Shown here one piece after another: positions 37,692 to 46,113 of a stretch of DNA of 64,000 bases. This stretch comes from Henriciella sp. (GTDB lineage Bacteria; Pseudomonadota; Alphaproteobacteria; Caulobacterales; Hyphomonadaceae), in the NCBI GenBank assembly GCA_030066975.1, contig JASJAO010000006.1, positions 1-64,000 on the forward strand, in the 5' to 3' direction. The number at the start of each line of letters is the position of its first letter. Position 1 is the first letter of the stretch. The position numbers and the translations under genes are program-made. The notes under the pieces were generated by a model that had not been told where the DNA came from, did no database searches, and saw nothing but the letters and a program-made list of their open reading frames with translations.

Positions 37692-39149
37692 ATGATCCGT
37701 TTTGTCCTTGACGGTGAAATACAGGAGCTCGTCGATGTGGACCCCACGCGCACGGTGCTGGAATGGTTGCGCGAAGACGAACACCGCGTCGGGACGAAAG
37801 AGGGCTGCGCGGAGGGCGATTGCGGCGCCTGTACGGCGGTTATTGGTGAACTGATTGAGGATCGGGTCCGGTACCGTGCGATCAATACCTGTATCTATTT
37901 CCTGCCCATGCTGCACGGCAAAGAGCTGGTGACGGTCGAATCCATTGGAGTGCCCGACCAGTTGCACCCGGTACAACAGGCCATGGCAGACGGCGATGGG
38001 ACCCAGTGCGGCTTCTGCACGCCGGGTTTCGTGATGTCGCTGTTTGCGAAGTATCAGGGCTCCGATCCCGCTTTGTCGGAGGATGTCGATAATGTCCTTG
38101 CTGGAAACCTCTGCCGGTGTACCGGCTATCGCCCCATTCAGGAAGCCGCGGCAAGCGTGGAGCCTGACGCCGGTTTGCAGGCGCGGTTTGGCGGACCGAA
38201 GACCCGGGACCTGTTGAAATCTTTGCACATAAGTGAGGCACAATCGGCGGAGTATCAGGATCCACACTTCGAAACCGCGCGCCGCTGGCACAGGCCGACA
38301 AGTGAAGAGGAGCTAACCGACCTGCTGAAGCGCTACCCCTCTGCCACGCTGGTGGCTGGCGCAACCGACGTCGGCTTGTGGGTGACCAAACAGCATCGGT
38401 TGATTGAAACCGCGATTGTGCTGAATGGCGTCACCTCGCTCAACCGGATTGAAGAAACAGAGCAGGGCCTCCGAATTGGCGCCATGGTGACCTATTCAGA
38501 TGCGATCGCGCATTTGGCGCGGCTGCATCCCGACTTTGGCGAACTGGTTCGCCGGATCGGCTCTACGCAGGTTCGAAACAGTGGAACGATTGGCGGCAAT
38601 ATCGCAAATGGCTCCCCGATCGGTGACACACCGCCGCCTCTGATCGTCTTAAACGCGCAGCTGGAGCTTGCTTCCTCAGAAGGCGCACGGACCATCCCGC
38701 TCGAAGACTTCTTTATCGACTACGGCAAACAAGATCTTCGAACTGGCGAATATGTTCGCTCTGTCCTGATCCCACCGCTGGCGGACGGGTTGGTGTTTCG
38801 AACCTACAAGATCTCCAAACGCTTCAATCAGGATATTTCCGCGCTTTGCGGTGCGTTTGCCTTCGAGATTGAGGACGGTGTGGTGACTTCCGCTCGTGTC
38901 GCCTTTGGCGGCATGGCCGCCACCCCCAAGCGCGCGGCTGCGTGCGAAGCGGCGCTCACCGGACAGCCCTGGACAGAAGCGACCATTGATGAAGCCGCGA
39001 ACGCCATGGCCCGGGACTACGCGCCGATTACAGACATGCGTGCCTCTGCGCCCTACCGGATGAAGACCGCCCAAAATCTCTTGCGCAAAGCCTTCCTTGA
39101 AACCGGCGCGCCGAACCGCACGCGCATTCTCGAAGGAGTTCGCCTCTGA
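37692..39149 (+). CDS. xdhA: Xanthine dehydrogenase small subunit (FeS/FAD)
   Basis: A 485-aa subunit that passes electrons from the molybdenum site to NAD. The N-terminal [2Fe-2S] domain has GCAEGDCGACTAVIGEL, the second cluster domain has QCGFCTPGFVMS and NLCRCTGYRPI, and the FAD-binding domain begins near residue 190 (ATLVAGATDVGLW, RNSGTIGGNIANGSPIGD). It oxidises hypoxanthine and xanthine to urate together with XdhB, whose start overlaps this stop (TGATG). No xdhC maturation gene is adjacent. Confidence 0.95.
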   Translation: MIRFVLDGEIQELVDVDPTRTVLEWLREDEHRVGTKEGCAEGDCGACTAVIGELIEDRVRYRAINTCIYFLPMLHGKELVTVESIGVPDQLHPVQQAMADGDGTQCGFCTPGFVMSLFAKYQGSDPALSEDVDNVLAGNLCRCTGYRPIQEAAASVEPDAGLQARFGGPKTRDLLKSLHISEAQSAEYQDPHFETARRWHRPTSEEELTDLLKRYPSATLVAGATDVGLWVTKQHRLIETAIVLNGVTSLNRIEETEQGLRIGAMVTYSDAIAHLARLHPDFGELVRRIGSTQVRNSGTIGGNIANGSPIGDTPPPLIVLNAQLELASSEGARTIPLEDFFIDYGKQDLRTGEYVRSVLIPPLADGLVFRTYKISKRFNQDISALCGAFAFEIEDGVVTSARVAFGGMAATPKRAAACEAALTGQPWTEATIDEAANAMARDYAPITDMRASAPYRMKTAQNLLRKAFLETGAPNRTRILEGVRL

Positions 39150-41485
39150 TGTTGAAACGACTTCAACGCGGCGCGCCCGGAAACGCAGTCGAGGGGGATG
39201 TTCACACCCCGCGTCGGCATGATAGCGCGCATCTGCATGTCTCTGGCCAGGCGCGCTATACAGACGATCTGCCAGAACCGGCTGACTGTCTGCAAATCTA
39301 TGTGGCGATGTCGGAACGCGCCCATGCCACGATCGACAAGATGGACCTGTCTGCGGTGCGAACCGCCCCCGGTGTGGTCTGCGTGATCAGTGCCGAAGAC
39401 ATTCCCGGCGCGAATGATATCGGCCCGGTGGTGCAGGATGATCCGGTCTTTGCCGAGACGAAGGTCTTCTATCACGGCCAGCCTCTGTTCGCTGTTGCGG
39501 CGACCTCTCGCAAGGCCGCGCGACTGGCAGCGATGCGGGCCGAGCTTGAGTATACCGACGCGCCCGCCTTGCTCGACATCGCAGCTGCGCGCGCCGCTGA
39601 GGATATCATCGAAACGCCCCAGACCATGCGGCTCGGGAACGCGGCCGAGGCCATCGCTTCTGCCCCGACAGTTCTCAACGGTGCGCTCGAAATGGGCGGG
39701 CAGGACCATTTCTATCTTGAGGGACAGATCGCGCTTTCCGTGCCGGGTGAAGATGGCGCGCTACTCATCTATTCCTCCACGCAAAACCCGACCGAAGCTC
39801 AGCACCTGATCGCGCATTTGCTTCACAAGCCGAGCTCAGCGGTCACTGTGGAAGTGCGCCGCATGGGCGGCGCGTTTGGCGGCAAGGAAACCCAATCTAC
39901 TCTGGTTGCCGCGATCGCCGCGCTGGTCACGCACAAGACGGGACAGGCGGCGAAGCTGCGCCTTGATCGCGATGACGATATGATCATGACCGGCAAACGC
40001 CATGACTTTCAGATCCGGTATCAAGCCGGCTTTGACGCGCAAGGCTTGTTGCATGGCGTGAGTTTTGATCTCGCCTCGCGGTGTGGCTTTTCCACGGACC
40101 TGTCGCTCGCGATCAATGACCGGGCCATGTTCCATAGCGACAATTGCTATTTCCTGCGCAACGCTGAAATCGTGTCGCATCGCCTGCGCACTCACACAGT
40201 GTCGAACACCGCCTTTCGCGGGTTTGGTGGACCACAGGGCATGCTCGGGATTGAGCGCTTGATGGATCAGGTGGCGTTTGAAGTTGGCCGTGATCCGCTC
40301 GACGTGCGGCTCGACAATCTCTACGGCGGCGAGGGCAAAAACCTCACGCCTTATCATCAGGTGGTTGAGGACAATGTTGCGGGTGAACTCATCGAAACGC
40401 TGGCAGCGTCTTCGAATTATCGCGCGAGACGCGCCGAGATTGAAGCGAGCAATAAGCAGCCCGGCGTCATTAAGCGCGGGATTGCGCTCACACCGGTCAA
40501 GTTCGGCATCTCGTTTACGGCAAAACACCTCAACCAGGCCGGTGCCCTGATCCATGTCTACGCCGACGGGACAATCCAACTCAATCACGGTGGGACGGAG
40601 ATGGGCCAGGGCCTGATGGTCAAGGTGGCTCAGGTCGTCGCGCATGAATTCCAGGTCGATATCGATCAGATCAAGATCATGGCGACCTCCACAGAGAAAG
40701 TGCCGAACACGTCCGCAACGGCGGCCTCATCGGGGTCGGATCTCAATGGCATGGCCGCTCAAGTTGCTGCGCGAAAAATCAAAGACCGACTGATCGGCTT
40801 CCTCGCAGAACGTGACGGCGTGCCGATTGAAAGTGTGGTGTTTGAGAACAATCGCATTCGCGCAGGCGATACGGACTATTCCTTTCAGGAGGTGGTAAAG
40901 GCGGCCTATTTTGGCCGGATATCGCTTTCGGCCACGGGCTATTATCGCACACCCAAGATCCACTATGATCGCGACAAGCATCGCGGCCGCCCCTTCTTCT
41001 ATTTCGCTTACGGCGCAGCGGTTTCCGAAGTCGAGATAGATACGCTGACTGGCGAAAACCGCGTCACGCGGACCGACATCCTGCATGATGTCGGGCGTTC
41101 CCTGAACCCGGCCATCGATATGGGGCAGATTGAGGGCGGCTTCATTCAGGGCATGGGCTGGCTGACCATGGAAGAGCTTGTCTATGACGCGGAGGGGCGT
41201 CTGCGCACCCATGCACCCTCCACTTACAAAATTCCGACCAGCGCCGATCGGCCGGGTGTGTTCAATGTTGAGATCTGGGACAAGGGGAGCAACCAGGAAC
41301 ACACGATCCACCATTCCAAAGCCGTTGGCGAACCGCCTTTCATGCTGGCGATCTCGGTCTTCTCAGCGCTGACTCACGCTGTCTCAGGCGCAGCCGATCA
41401 CAAAGTGTTTCCGCAATTGGACGCCCCCGCGACGCCGGAGCGCATCCTGATGGCGGTGGATGCTGTCCGCGCTGAACTGGATTGA
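39149..41485 (+). CDS. xdhB: Xanthine dehydrogenase molybdopterin-binding subunit
   Basis: A 778-aa catalytic subunit carrying the molybdenum cofactor. Landmarks: SGQARYTDDLPEP, EMGGQDHFYLEGQIAL with the cofactor-contact region, RRMGGAFGGKETQS, NTAFRGFGGPQGM with the substrate-orienting Arg, NHGGTEMGQGL, and GEPPFMLAISVFSAL with the catalytic Glu. It is translationally coupled to xdhA. Length and motifs are those of bacterial XdhB. Substrates are hypoxanthine and xanthine; the urate produced feeds the operon at 44527-52106. Confidence 0.95.
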   Translation: MLKRLQRGAPGNAVEGDVHTPRRHDSAHLHVSGQARYTDDLPEPADCLQIYVAMSERAHATIDKMDLSAVRTAPGVVCVISAEDIPGANDIGPVVQDDPVFAETKVFYHGQPLFAVAATSRKAARLAAMRAELEYTDAPALLDIAAARAAEDIIETPQTMRLGNAAEAIASAPTVLNGALEMGGQDHFYLEGQIALSVPGEDGALLIYSSTQNPTEAQHLIAHLLHKPSSAVTVEVRRMGGAFGGKETQSTLVAAIAALVTHKTGQAAKLRLDRDDDMIMTGKRHDFQIRYQAGFDAQGLLHGVSFDLASRCGFSTDLSLAINDRAMFHSDNCYFLRNAEIVSHRLRTHTVSNTAFRGFGGPQGMLGIERLMDQVAFEVGRDPLDVRLDNLYGGEGKNLTPYHQVVEDNVAGELIETLAASSNYRARRAEIEASNKQPGVIKRGIALTPVKFGISFTAKHLNQAGALIHVYADGTIQLNHGGTEMGQGLMVKVAQVVAHEFQVDIDQIKIMATSTEKVPNTSATAASSGSDLNGMAAQVAARKIKDRLIGFLAERDGVPIESVVFENNRIRAGDTDYSFQEVVKAAYFGRISLSATGYYRTPKIHYDRDKHRGRPFFYFAYGAAVSEVEIDTLTGENRVTRTDILHDVGRSLNPAIDMGQIEGGFIQGMGWLTMEELVYDAEGRLRTHAPSTYKIPTSADRPGVFNVEIWDKGSNQEHTIHHSKAVGEPPFMLAISVFSALTHAVSGAADHKVFPQLDAPATPERILMAVDAVRAELD

Positions 41486-41493
41486 AGGCAGCA

Positions 41494-41514
41494 CCCTCGG
41501 ATCAAGTCCGAGGG
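41494..41514. terminator. Hairpin after xdhB
   Basis: Perfect 8-bp stem (CCCTCGGA with TCCGAGGG) around TCAAG, 9 bases after the stop of xdhB. It has no T run, so it may act as an mRNA 3' stabiliser or a dispersed repeat and not as a classical terminator. Confidence 0.5.
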
Positions 41515-41571
41515 CAGCGCGTACGGCCGCGGATGCGGCGGAGGGGTGAGTGAATTGTGGTTTGGGAGTTT

Positions 41572-41672
41572 CCGCTGACACCCGCGCAGGCGGGTGTCCA
41601 TGGACCGCAGGTTCCTCAAGCGCTTGAGGTTGACGTGGGTCCATGGATGCCCGCCTGCGCGGGCATTGGCGG
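41572..41672. repeat. 101-bp composite imperfect palindrome with nested hairpins
   Basis: The two halves are near reverse complements centred on CCTCAAGCGCTTGAGG (41614-41629). Each half also has its own hairpin (ACACCCGCGCAGGCGGGTGT on the left, GCCCGCCTGCGCGGGC on the right) and a TCCATGGA. It resembles the small GC-rich intergenic repeats of caulobacter-type genomes. It lies between xdhB and a convergent hypothetical gene. Confidence 0.8.
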
Positions 41673-41676
41673 AGGT

Positions 41677-42051
41677 CTAGGAGCTGTCCTCGATCGCGGG
41701 TGTGGCACGCTTGGCCTCAACCCGCACATGGCCAACACACCGCTCACCGCATTCCATGATCCGGCCCATCCAGAAGTGGATGGCGCTGAGATGCATCTCG
41801 CCGGATTCATTGTACAGGGCATACCAGTGTGGGCGATAGAGCTTGTTCTGTTGGTGGCACCAGGCGGTGAGGTCTTTCTCGTCGTCGGACACGTAAGTCA
41901 CCCAGACCTTGCCGGTGTCGTCGGCCTGCCAAAGAACCTTACGATTGTTCACCCGGCACCAGCGTTTGACCGCAAACAGCTGCCACCACACCCACGGCCA
42001 GAGATAGACCGGGAGGTGCTGAACAGCAGAAAGGGTGAAGCGAACGTCCAT
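41677..42051 (-). CDS. Trp-rich hypothetical protein
   Basis: A 124-aa protein not assigned to a family. It is unusually rich in Trp (LPVYLWPWVWWQLFAVKRW, KVWVTYVSDDEKDLTAWCHQQ, IHFWMGRI), which argues for real coding and against a chance frame. An overlapping plus-strand frame has no such character. The hydrophobic N-terminal stretch is short. It lies between xdhB and the symporter gene. No function is proposed. Confidence 0.6.
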   Translation of the reverse strand: MDVRFTLSAVQHLPVYLWPWVWWQLFAVKRWCRVNNRKVLWQADDTGKVWVTYVSDDEKDLTAWCHQQNKLYRPHWYALYNESGEMHLSAIHFWMGRIMECGERCVGHVRVEAKRATPAIEDSS

Positions 42052-42104
42052 GCCCGCTAGGGTGACACAGGTGCAAATTCGGTCGGATTGATTTTGTGGG
42101 CGTT

Positions 42105-42131
42105 CCCCTCTCCCGCGTCCGGGAGAAGGGG
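42105..42131. repeat. GC-rich intergenic hairpin repeat
   Basis: CCCCTCTCCCG and CGGGAGAAGGGG form an almost perfect stem (one bulged base) around CGTC. Such CTCCCG hairpins are common dispersed repeats in proteobacteria; a second copy was not found in this window. Confidence 0.6.
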
Positions 42132-42217
42132 GCGCAGGGGGCAGAGTTGGGTCGCAATATCGGGGATAGAGGTGTCTGAATCCGACGCCAAAACCAAAAA
42201 GACCAAAGCGGGATTTG

Positions 42218-43201
42218 TTACGAGGCCGGTTCCACCTCGGCGGCCTTGGAATAGCGCTGGGCCAGCACGGCGCAGCCCATCAACTGTAACTGATGATACA
42301 GCATCAGCGGCAACAGCATCACGCCCAGTATGGGAGATCCGGCAAACAGGACCTGCGCAATCGGTGCGCCATTGGCGAGACTCTTGGTCGAGCCGCAGAA
42401 CACCGCCGCGGCCTCATCTTCACGCGACAGGGACAGCCTGCGCGCCGTCAACGTGGTAAAGCTGAACGCTGCGGCCAGCAGCAACAGAACCAACCCGACC
42501 GTAACGGCGAACTCATATCCCGAGAAGCGAGACCAGATGCCGCTCGCGGTCGACGAGGCGAAGGAGCTGAAGACGATGAGCAGGATCACGCCGCGATCGA
42601 TCAGAGAGATGAAAGGCTTGTAGCGGGTCAGGAAGGCCTTGATCAGAGGTCGAACCAATTGTCCGACAAGGAAGGGCAGCAGCAGCGTGCGGGCGATATC
42701 AATGCTTGCATCGATCAAAGAAAACTGCGCGCCGCCGGCAGCGGTGATAACTGACACCATAGCCGGGGTCAGGATCAGGCCGAGCAGACCCGACAGTGTC
42801 GCGTTGAATACTGCGACCGGCACGTTGCCCTTGGCCAGCGCGGTCATCGCCACCGCCGAAGAGATCGTCGAGGGCAAAGCGGCCAGGAAGAAAAACCCGA
42901 GCCGCAGGGACTCCGGCAAAGCCGTCGCCAGCCCGAAATAAAGGCCCAGACCAATGATCGGGAAGATGACAAACGTTGTCGCTTGAATGAGGAGATGAAC
43001 GCGCCAGTTCTTCAGCCCCGCCACCAGGTTCTCCGGTGCCAGATTGGCCCCGTGGAGAAAGAAGACCAGCGCGATCCCATACTGAGTCACAAGCCCCAGT
43101 TTCAGCGGCCCGTCACTCGCCCCGATTTGCGGGAATAACAGGGCCAAAATCACGCTGAGTACCATCAGCATCACAAAGCGGTCGGGGAGAAAACGGGTCA
43201 T
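42218..43201 (-). CDS. SBF/bile acid:sodium symporter-like transporter (YfeH type)
   Basis: A 327-aa inner-membrane protein with about ten hydrophobic segments, beginning MTRFLPDRFVMLMVLSVI. It matches the SBF-like group: YGIALVFFLHGANLAPENL, FFLAALPSTISSAVAMTALAKGNVPVAVFNATLSGLLG and SLANGAPIAQVLFAG. The frame continues to 43432, but that part overlaps the divergent LysR gene and is not membrane-like, so the ATG at 43201 was used. Adjacent purine genes make an organic-anion substrate such as a ureide possible; this is speculation. Confidence 0.85.
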   Translation of the reverse strand: MTRFLPDRFVMLMVLSVILALLFPQIGASDGPLKLGLVTQYGIALVFFLHGANLAPENLVAGLKNWRVHLLIQATTFVIFPIIGLGLYFGLATALPESLRLGFFFLAALPSTISSAVAMTALAKGNVPVAVFNATLSGLLGLILTPAMVSVITAAGGAQFSLIDASIDIARTLLLPFLVGQLVRPLIKAFLTRYKPFISLIDRGVILLIVFSSFASSTASGIWSRFSGYEFAVTVGLVLLLLAAAFSFTTLTARRLSLSREDEAAAVFCGSTKSLANGAPIAQVLFAGSPILGVMLLPLMLYHQLQLMGCAVLAQRYSKAAEVEPAS

Positions 43202-43312
43202 GCGTCTGCCCAATCTGTCAGCGTTTGTCGAATTTCTGATCTGTTTTTTGTTTCTGAGTGGACGAATTTTTGCATCATTATAATCTGATGTCTTAGGTGG
43301 TTGAGGTTGTGC
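43202..43312. promoter_or_regulatory. Divergent symporter/lysR promoter region
   Basis: Contains a TATAAT at 43279-43284 in the plus direction, about 30 bases before the LysR start. The matching -35 is not clear. LysR proteins normally bind such divergent regions. Confidence 0.4.
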
Positions 43313-44245
43313 ATGGCGCTTATCAAAACGGGTCTTCTCTACTTCAATCAGGCGGTTCGCGACGGATCGATCCGAAAGGCTGCAGACCGATTGCAGGTCG
43401 CGTCCTCTGCTGTCAATCGCCAACTCCTGCAACTTGAGAAGGAATTGGGGATCGAATTATTCGAACGCCTGCCGCGCGGTATCCGGCCGACGGCCGCGGG
43501 TGAGGCGCTGCTTGCACGAATTCGTCAGTGGACCCAGGATGTTGAGGGCCTGCGTCAGGATATTGCGCGTCTGAAAGGCGGTGTGCGCGGGACCATTCAT
43601 ATTGCTGCAGCGGAAAGCATCACGACGGAAATCCTGCCGAAATGCATGGCCGAGTTGCAGGTTCAGTATCCGCAGATCGATTTCAATCTGATCTCGGGCG
43701 ATAATTATTTCGTCAAATCCGCGCTTCTGGCGCGTGATGCTGACCTGGTTTGTGCGTTTGATGTGGTCGGCAATGCGCGCACCGAAACGGTGACATCGGT
43801 TAAGTCGCCGATCGGCGTTATCGTCCCGCCGGATCATCCGCTCGTCAGATCGAAACAGATCTCTTTGTCAGACTGCCTTGAATATCCGCTCATCGCGCCG
43901 AGCCGTAACTGGCTCAATCATTCCATTCTGAAAGACCTGATCGAGGATCGCGAATTGCCGTTTCAGATCGCCGCGCGGGTGGAGCGGATCGGCGTTTTGC
44001 GCAACCTCGTCAAATCGGGCCTCGGGATCGCTTTCATGTCACCGATTGGTCTCAGCCAGGACATCTATGACAAGAAGCTGGTTTGGCTCCCCCTCGCAGA
44101 CGACACGATCAAGCCGACAACCGTCTCGCTCTTGATCCCCAAGGGCCGCGTTCTTGCGGACTATATTGTCGCCCTGATCGATCAGCTGAAATCGGAATTG
44201 GAAACGGAGATCACGATTGGGCGAGCGAATAATTCGATCGCTTAG
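43313..44245 (+). CDS. LysR-family transcriptional regulator
   Basis: A 310-aa regulator. The N-terminal winged helix (YFNQAVRDGSIRKAADRLQVASSAVNRQLLQLEKELGIELFERLPRG in overview) is followed by a substrate-binding domain (GTIHIAAAESITTEILPKCMAEL, VPPDHPLVRSKQISLSDCLEYPLI, GLGIAFMSPIGL). The ATG at 43313 fits the family better than the TTG at 43301. It lies between a divergent SBF transporter and the ureide operon, so it probably regulates one or both, with a purine-derived effector as the obvious candidate. Confidence 0.9.
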   Translation: MALIKTGLLYFNQAVRDGSIRKAADRLQVASSAVNRQLLQLEKELGIELFERLPRGIRPTAAGEALLARIRQWTQDVEGLRQDIARLKGGVRGTIHIAAAESITTEILPKCMAELQVQYPQIDFNLISGDNYFVKSALLARDADLVCAFDVVGNARTETVTSVKSPIGVIVPPDHPLVRSKQISLSDCLEYPLIAPSRNWLNHSILKDLIEDRELPFQIAARVERIGVLRNLVKSGLGIAFMSPIGLSQDIYDKKLVWLPLADDTIKPTTVSLLIPKGRVLADYIVALIDQLKSELETEITIGRANNSIA

Positions 44246-44307
44246 CATGTGTTTTTGGATAGGTCGACGCCCGATATTTGGGCAACTTTGTCCGATTTCA
44301 CGGAAGT

Positions 44308-44338
44308 TTGACGCTAAACTCGGCTGAGAGCCTATAAT
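44308..44338 (+). promoter_or_regulatory. Candidate sigma-70 promoter for the ureide operon
   Basis: TTGACG (44308-44313) and TATAAT (44333-44338) with a 19-base spacer, slightly longer than ideal. The transcript would have a leader of about 180 bases before the hpxW-like start at 44527. Confidence 0.5.
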
Positions 44339-44526
44339 TTGCATCTTGGCGTTGCGGCTTGTGACAACCGATGCCAATAAGCGATCGGTCTCGTTGGCGA
44401 CTAAAGAGGTTCTATGGCCCAGCCTTTATTAAGGATTCGGCATCAGTTTGCGAGTTGTACAGTTCGGGTGATCCGATGGTCGGGTGTCACCCGCAGGCTT
44501 TATCCTGCGACAGAATCAGAGGGCAT

Positions 44527-46113
44527 ATGAGGCAAACGTCGGCACCGAAACAGGGCATCGTCACCAGCCCGCACTTTCTGGCCAGTCGGGCCGGATTGAG
44601 CGTTTTGAAAGACGGCGGCAATGCTGTCGAAGCCGCTGTCACGGTCGCGGCGACGCTGGCTGTTGTTTATCCGCACATGACCGGGATTGGCGGCGACAGT
44701 TTCTGGCTGGTGCGCTCACCGGCGGGCGAGATTTTTTGCGTCGATGCCTGTGGAGCGGCTGCGGAGGCCGCTGATCTGGACCTCTATGCCAGCGCGGGCT
44801 TGAAGCACATTCCGTTTCGCGGGCCACTGGCGGCGAACACGGTGGCGGGCACCATTTCTGGCTGGGAGCAGGTCTTGCGGCGTGCCGGCGGCTCGCTTTC
44901 ACTTGCGCGTCTGTTGCGGGATGCGATCCAACTCGCCAGGGACGGTGTGCCGGTGACCAAGAGCGGGGCCAGTGTCGCGGCAGGCAAAGACGGCGAGCTT
45001 GCGGGTTTTTCCGGCTATGCCGCGACGTTTCGGCCTGATCAGCGCCCGCTGCAGGAAGGCGATATCCTGCGCCAGCCCAAGCTTGCGGAGACATTGGAGC
45101 GGCTGATCGCGAACGGTCTGTCAGACTATTATACCGGGGAGATCGCGGCTGATATCGCGTCAGATCTGGCCGAGATTGGCAGCCCCGTTTCGGCGGCTGA
45201 TCTTGCCGCGCACAAAGCGCAAGAGTCGACGCCATTAAGCGTCAGGGCGTTCGGGGCCGAGCTTTACAATTTTGCGCCGCCGACACAGGGCTTTGCGTCG
45301 CTGTTGATCCTCGCCTTGTTTGAGCGTCTCAAGGTCTCTCAGGGTGAGGGCTTTGAGCATGTTCATGGCCTGGTCGAGGCGACGAAGCAGGCTTTTGCCA
45401 CGTACAAACAGATCGAACTCGGTGACCCGTCCTTGATGCTGCGCGATGCGCAGGAGGCGCTGAATGATACGGGCCTGATCGACGATCTAGTCGCTGATAT
45501 TGATCCGGCCAAAGCCCGGATCTGGCCGGAGCCGACACAGGGCGGGGATACAACCTGGTTTGGGGCGATGGATGCGGCGGGCTGGAGCGTCAGCGCGATC
45601 CAGTCGACCTATTTCGAGTTCGGATCGGGGATCGTGCTGCCAAAGACGGGCATTACCTGGCAGAACCGCGGGGCAAGTTTTGTACTGGCGGATAGCGGCT
45701 GGAACGCGCTGAAGCCCGGGCGCAAGCCGTTTCATACGCTCAACCCGGCCATGGCGCTGTTCGATGATGGCCGGACGATGGTCTACGGCACGATGGGCGG
45801 TGAGGGTCAACCGCAGACGCAGGCCGCGATTTTCACCCGCTATGCCGCCTATGGCATGGATTTGCAGGCTGCGGTTTCGGCCCCGCGCTGGCTGCTTGGC
45901 CGCACCTGGGGAGAGACCAGCACCAGTCTGAAATTGGAAAACCGGTTTGATCCAGCGCTGATCGACGCTTTGAAAGAAGCCGGACACGATGTGGAGATCC
46001 TGCCAGACTTCTCCGAGACGATGGGACATGCTGGCGCTCTGGTAAGACATCCCGATGGCGGTTTTATCGGCGCGAGTGACCCCCGTAGCGATGGGGAGGC
46101 GAGTGCATGGTAG
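44527..46113 (+). CDS. Gamma-glutamyltransferase-family protein, HpxW-like oxamate amidohydrolase
   Basis: A 528-aa Ntn-hydrolase of the gamma-glutamyltransferase family. The body shows GIVTSPHFLASRAGLSVLKDGGNAVEAAV, GGDSFWLV, GGDTTWFGAMDAAGWSVSAIQSTYFEFGSG with the Thr expected at the cleavage and nucleophile site, and GGEGQPQTQAAIFTRY. In Klebsiella the hpx locus contains a family member (HpxW) acting on oxamate, and this gene lies in a comparable operon with hpxZ, so that function is preferred over glutathione breakdown. ATG 44527 was chosen; the upstream frame from 44371 is not family-like. It has no signal peptide, unlike periplasmic Ggt. Its 3' end overlaps the next gene by 7 bases. Confidence 0.8.
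   Translation: MRQTSAPKQGIVTSPHFLASRAGLSVLKDGGNAVEAAVTVAATLAVVYPHMTGIGGDSFWLVRSPAGEIFCVDACGAAAEAADLDLYASAGLKHIPFRGPLAANTVAGTISGWEQVLRRAGGSLSLARLLRDAIQLARDGVPVTKSGASVAAGKDGELAGFSGYAATFRPDQRPLQEGDILRQPKLAETLERLIANGLSDYYTGEIAADIASDLAEIGSPVSAADLAAHKAQESTPLSVRAFGAELYNFAPPTQGFASLLILALFERLKVSQGEGFEHVHGLVEATKQAFATYKQIELGDPSLMLRDAQEALNDTGLIDDLVADIDPAKARIWPEPTQGGDTTWFGAMDAAGWSVSAIQSTYFEFGSGIVLPKTGITWQNRGASFVLADSGWNALKPGRKPFHTLNPAMALFDDGRTMVYGTMGGEGQPQTQAAIFTRYAAYGMDLQAAVSAPRWLLGRTWGETSTSLKLENRFDPALIDALKEAGHDVEILPDFSETMGHAGALVRHPDGGFIGASDPRSDGEASAW

Noticed and set aside
41557-42060. 167-codon plus-strand frame over the Trp-rich gene
   Set aside because: It begins inside the palindromic repeat and has no ribosome site or recognisable features. 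The minus-strand gene is more convincing.
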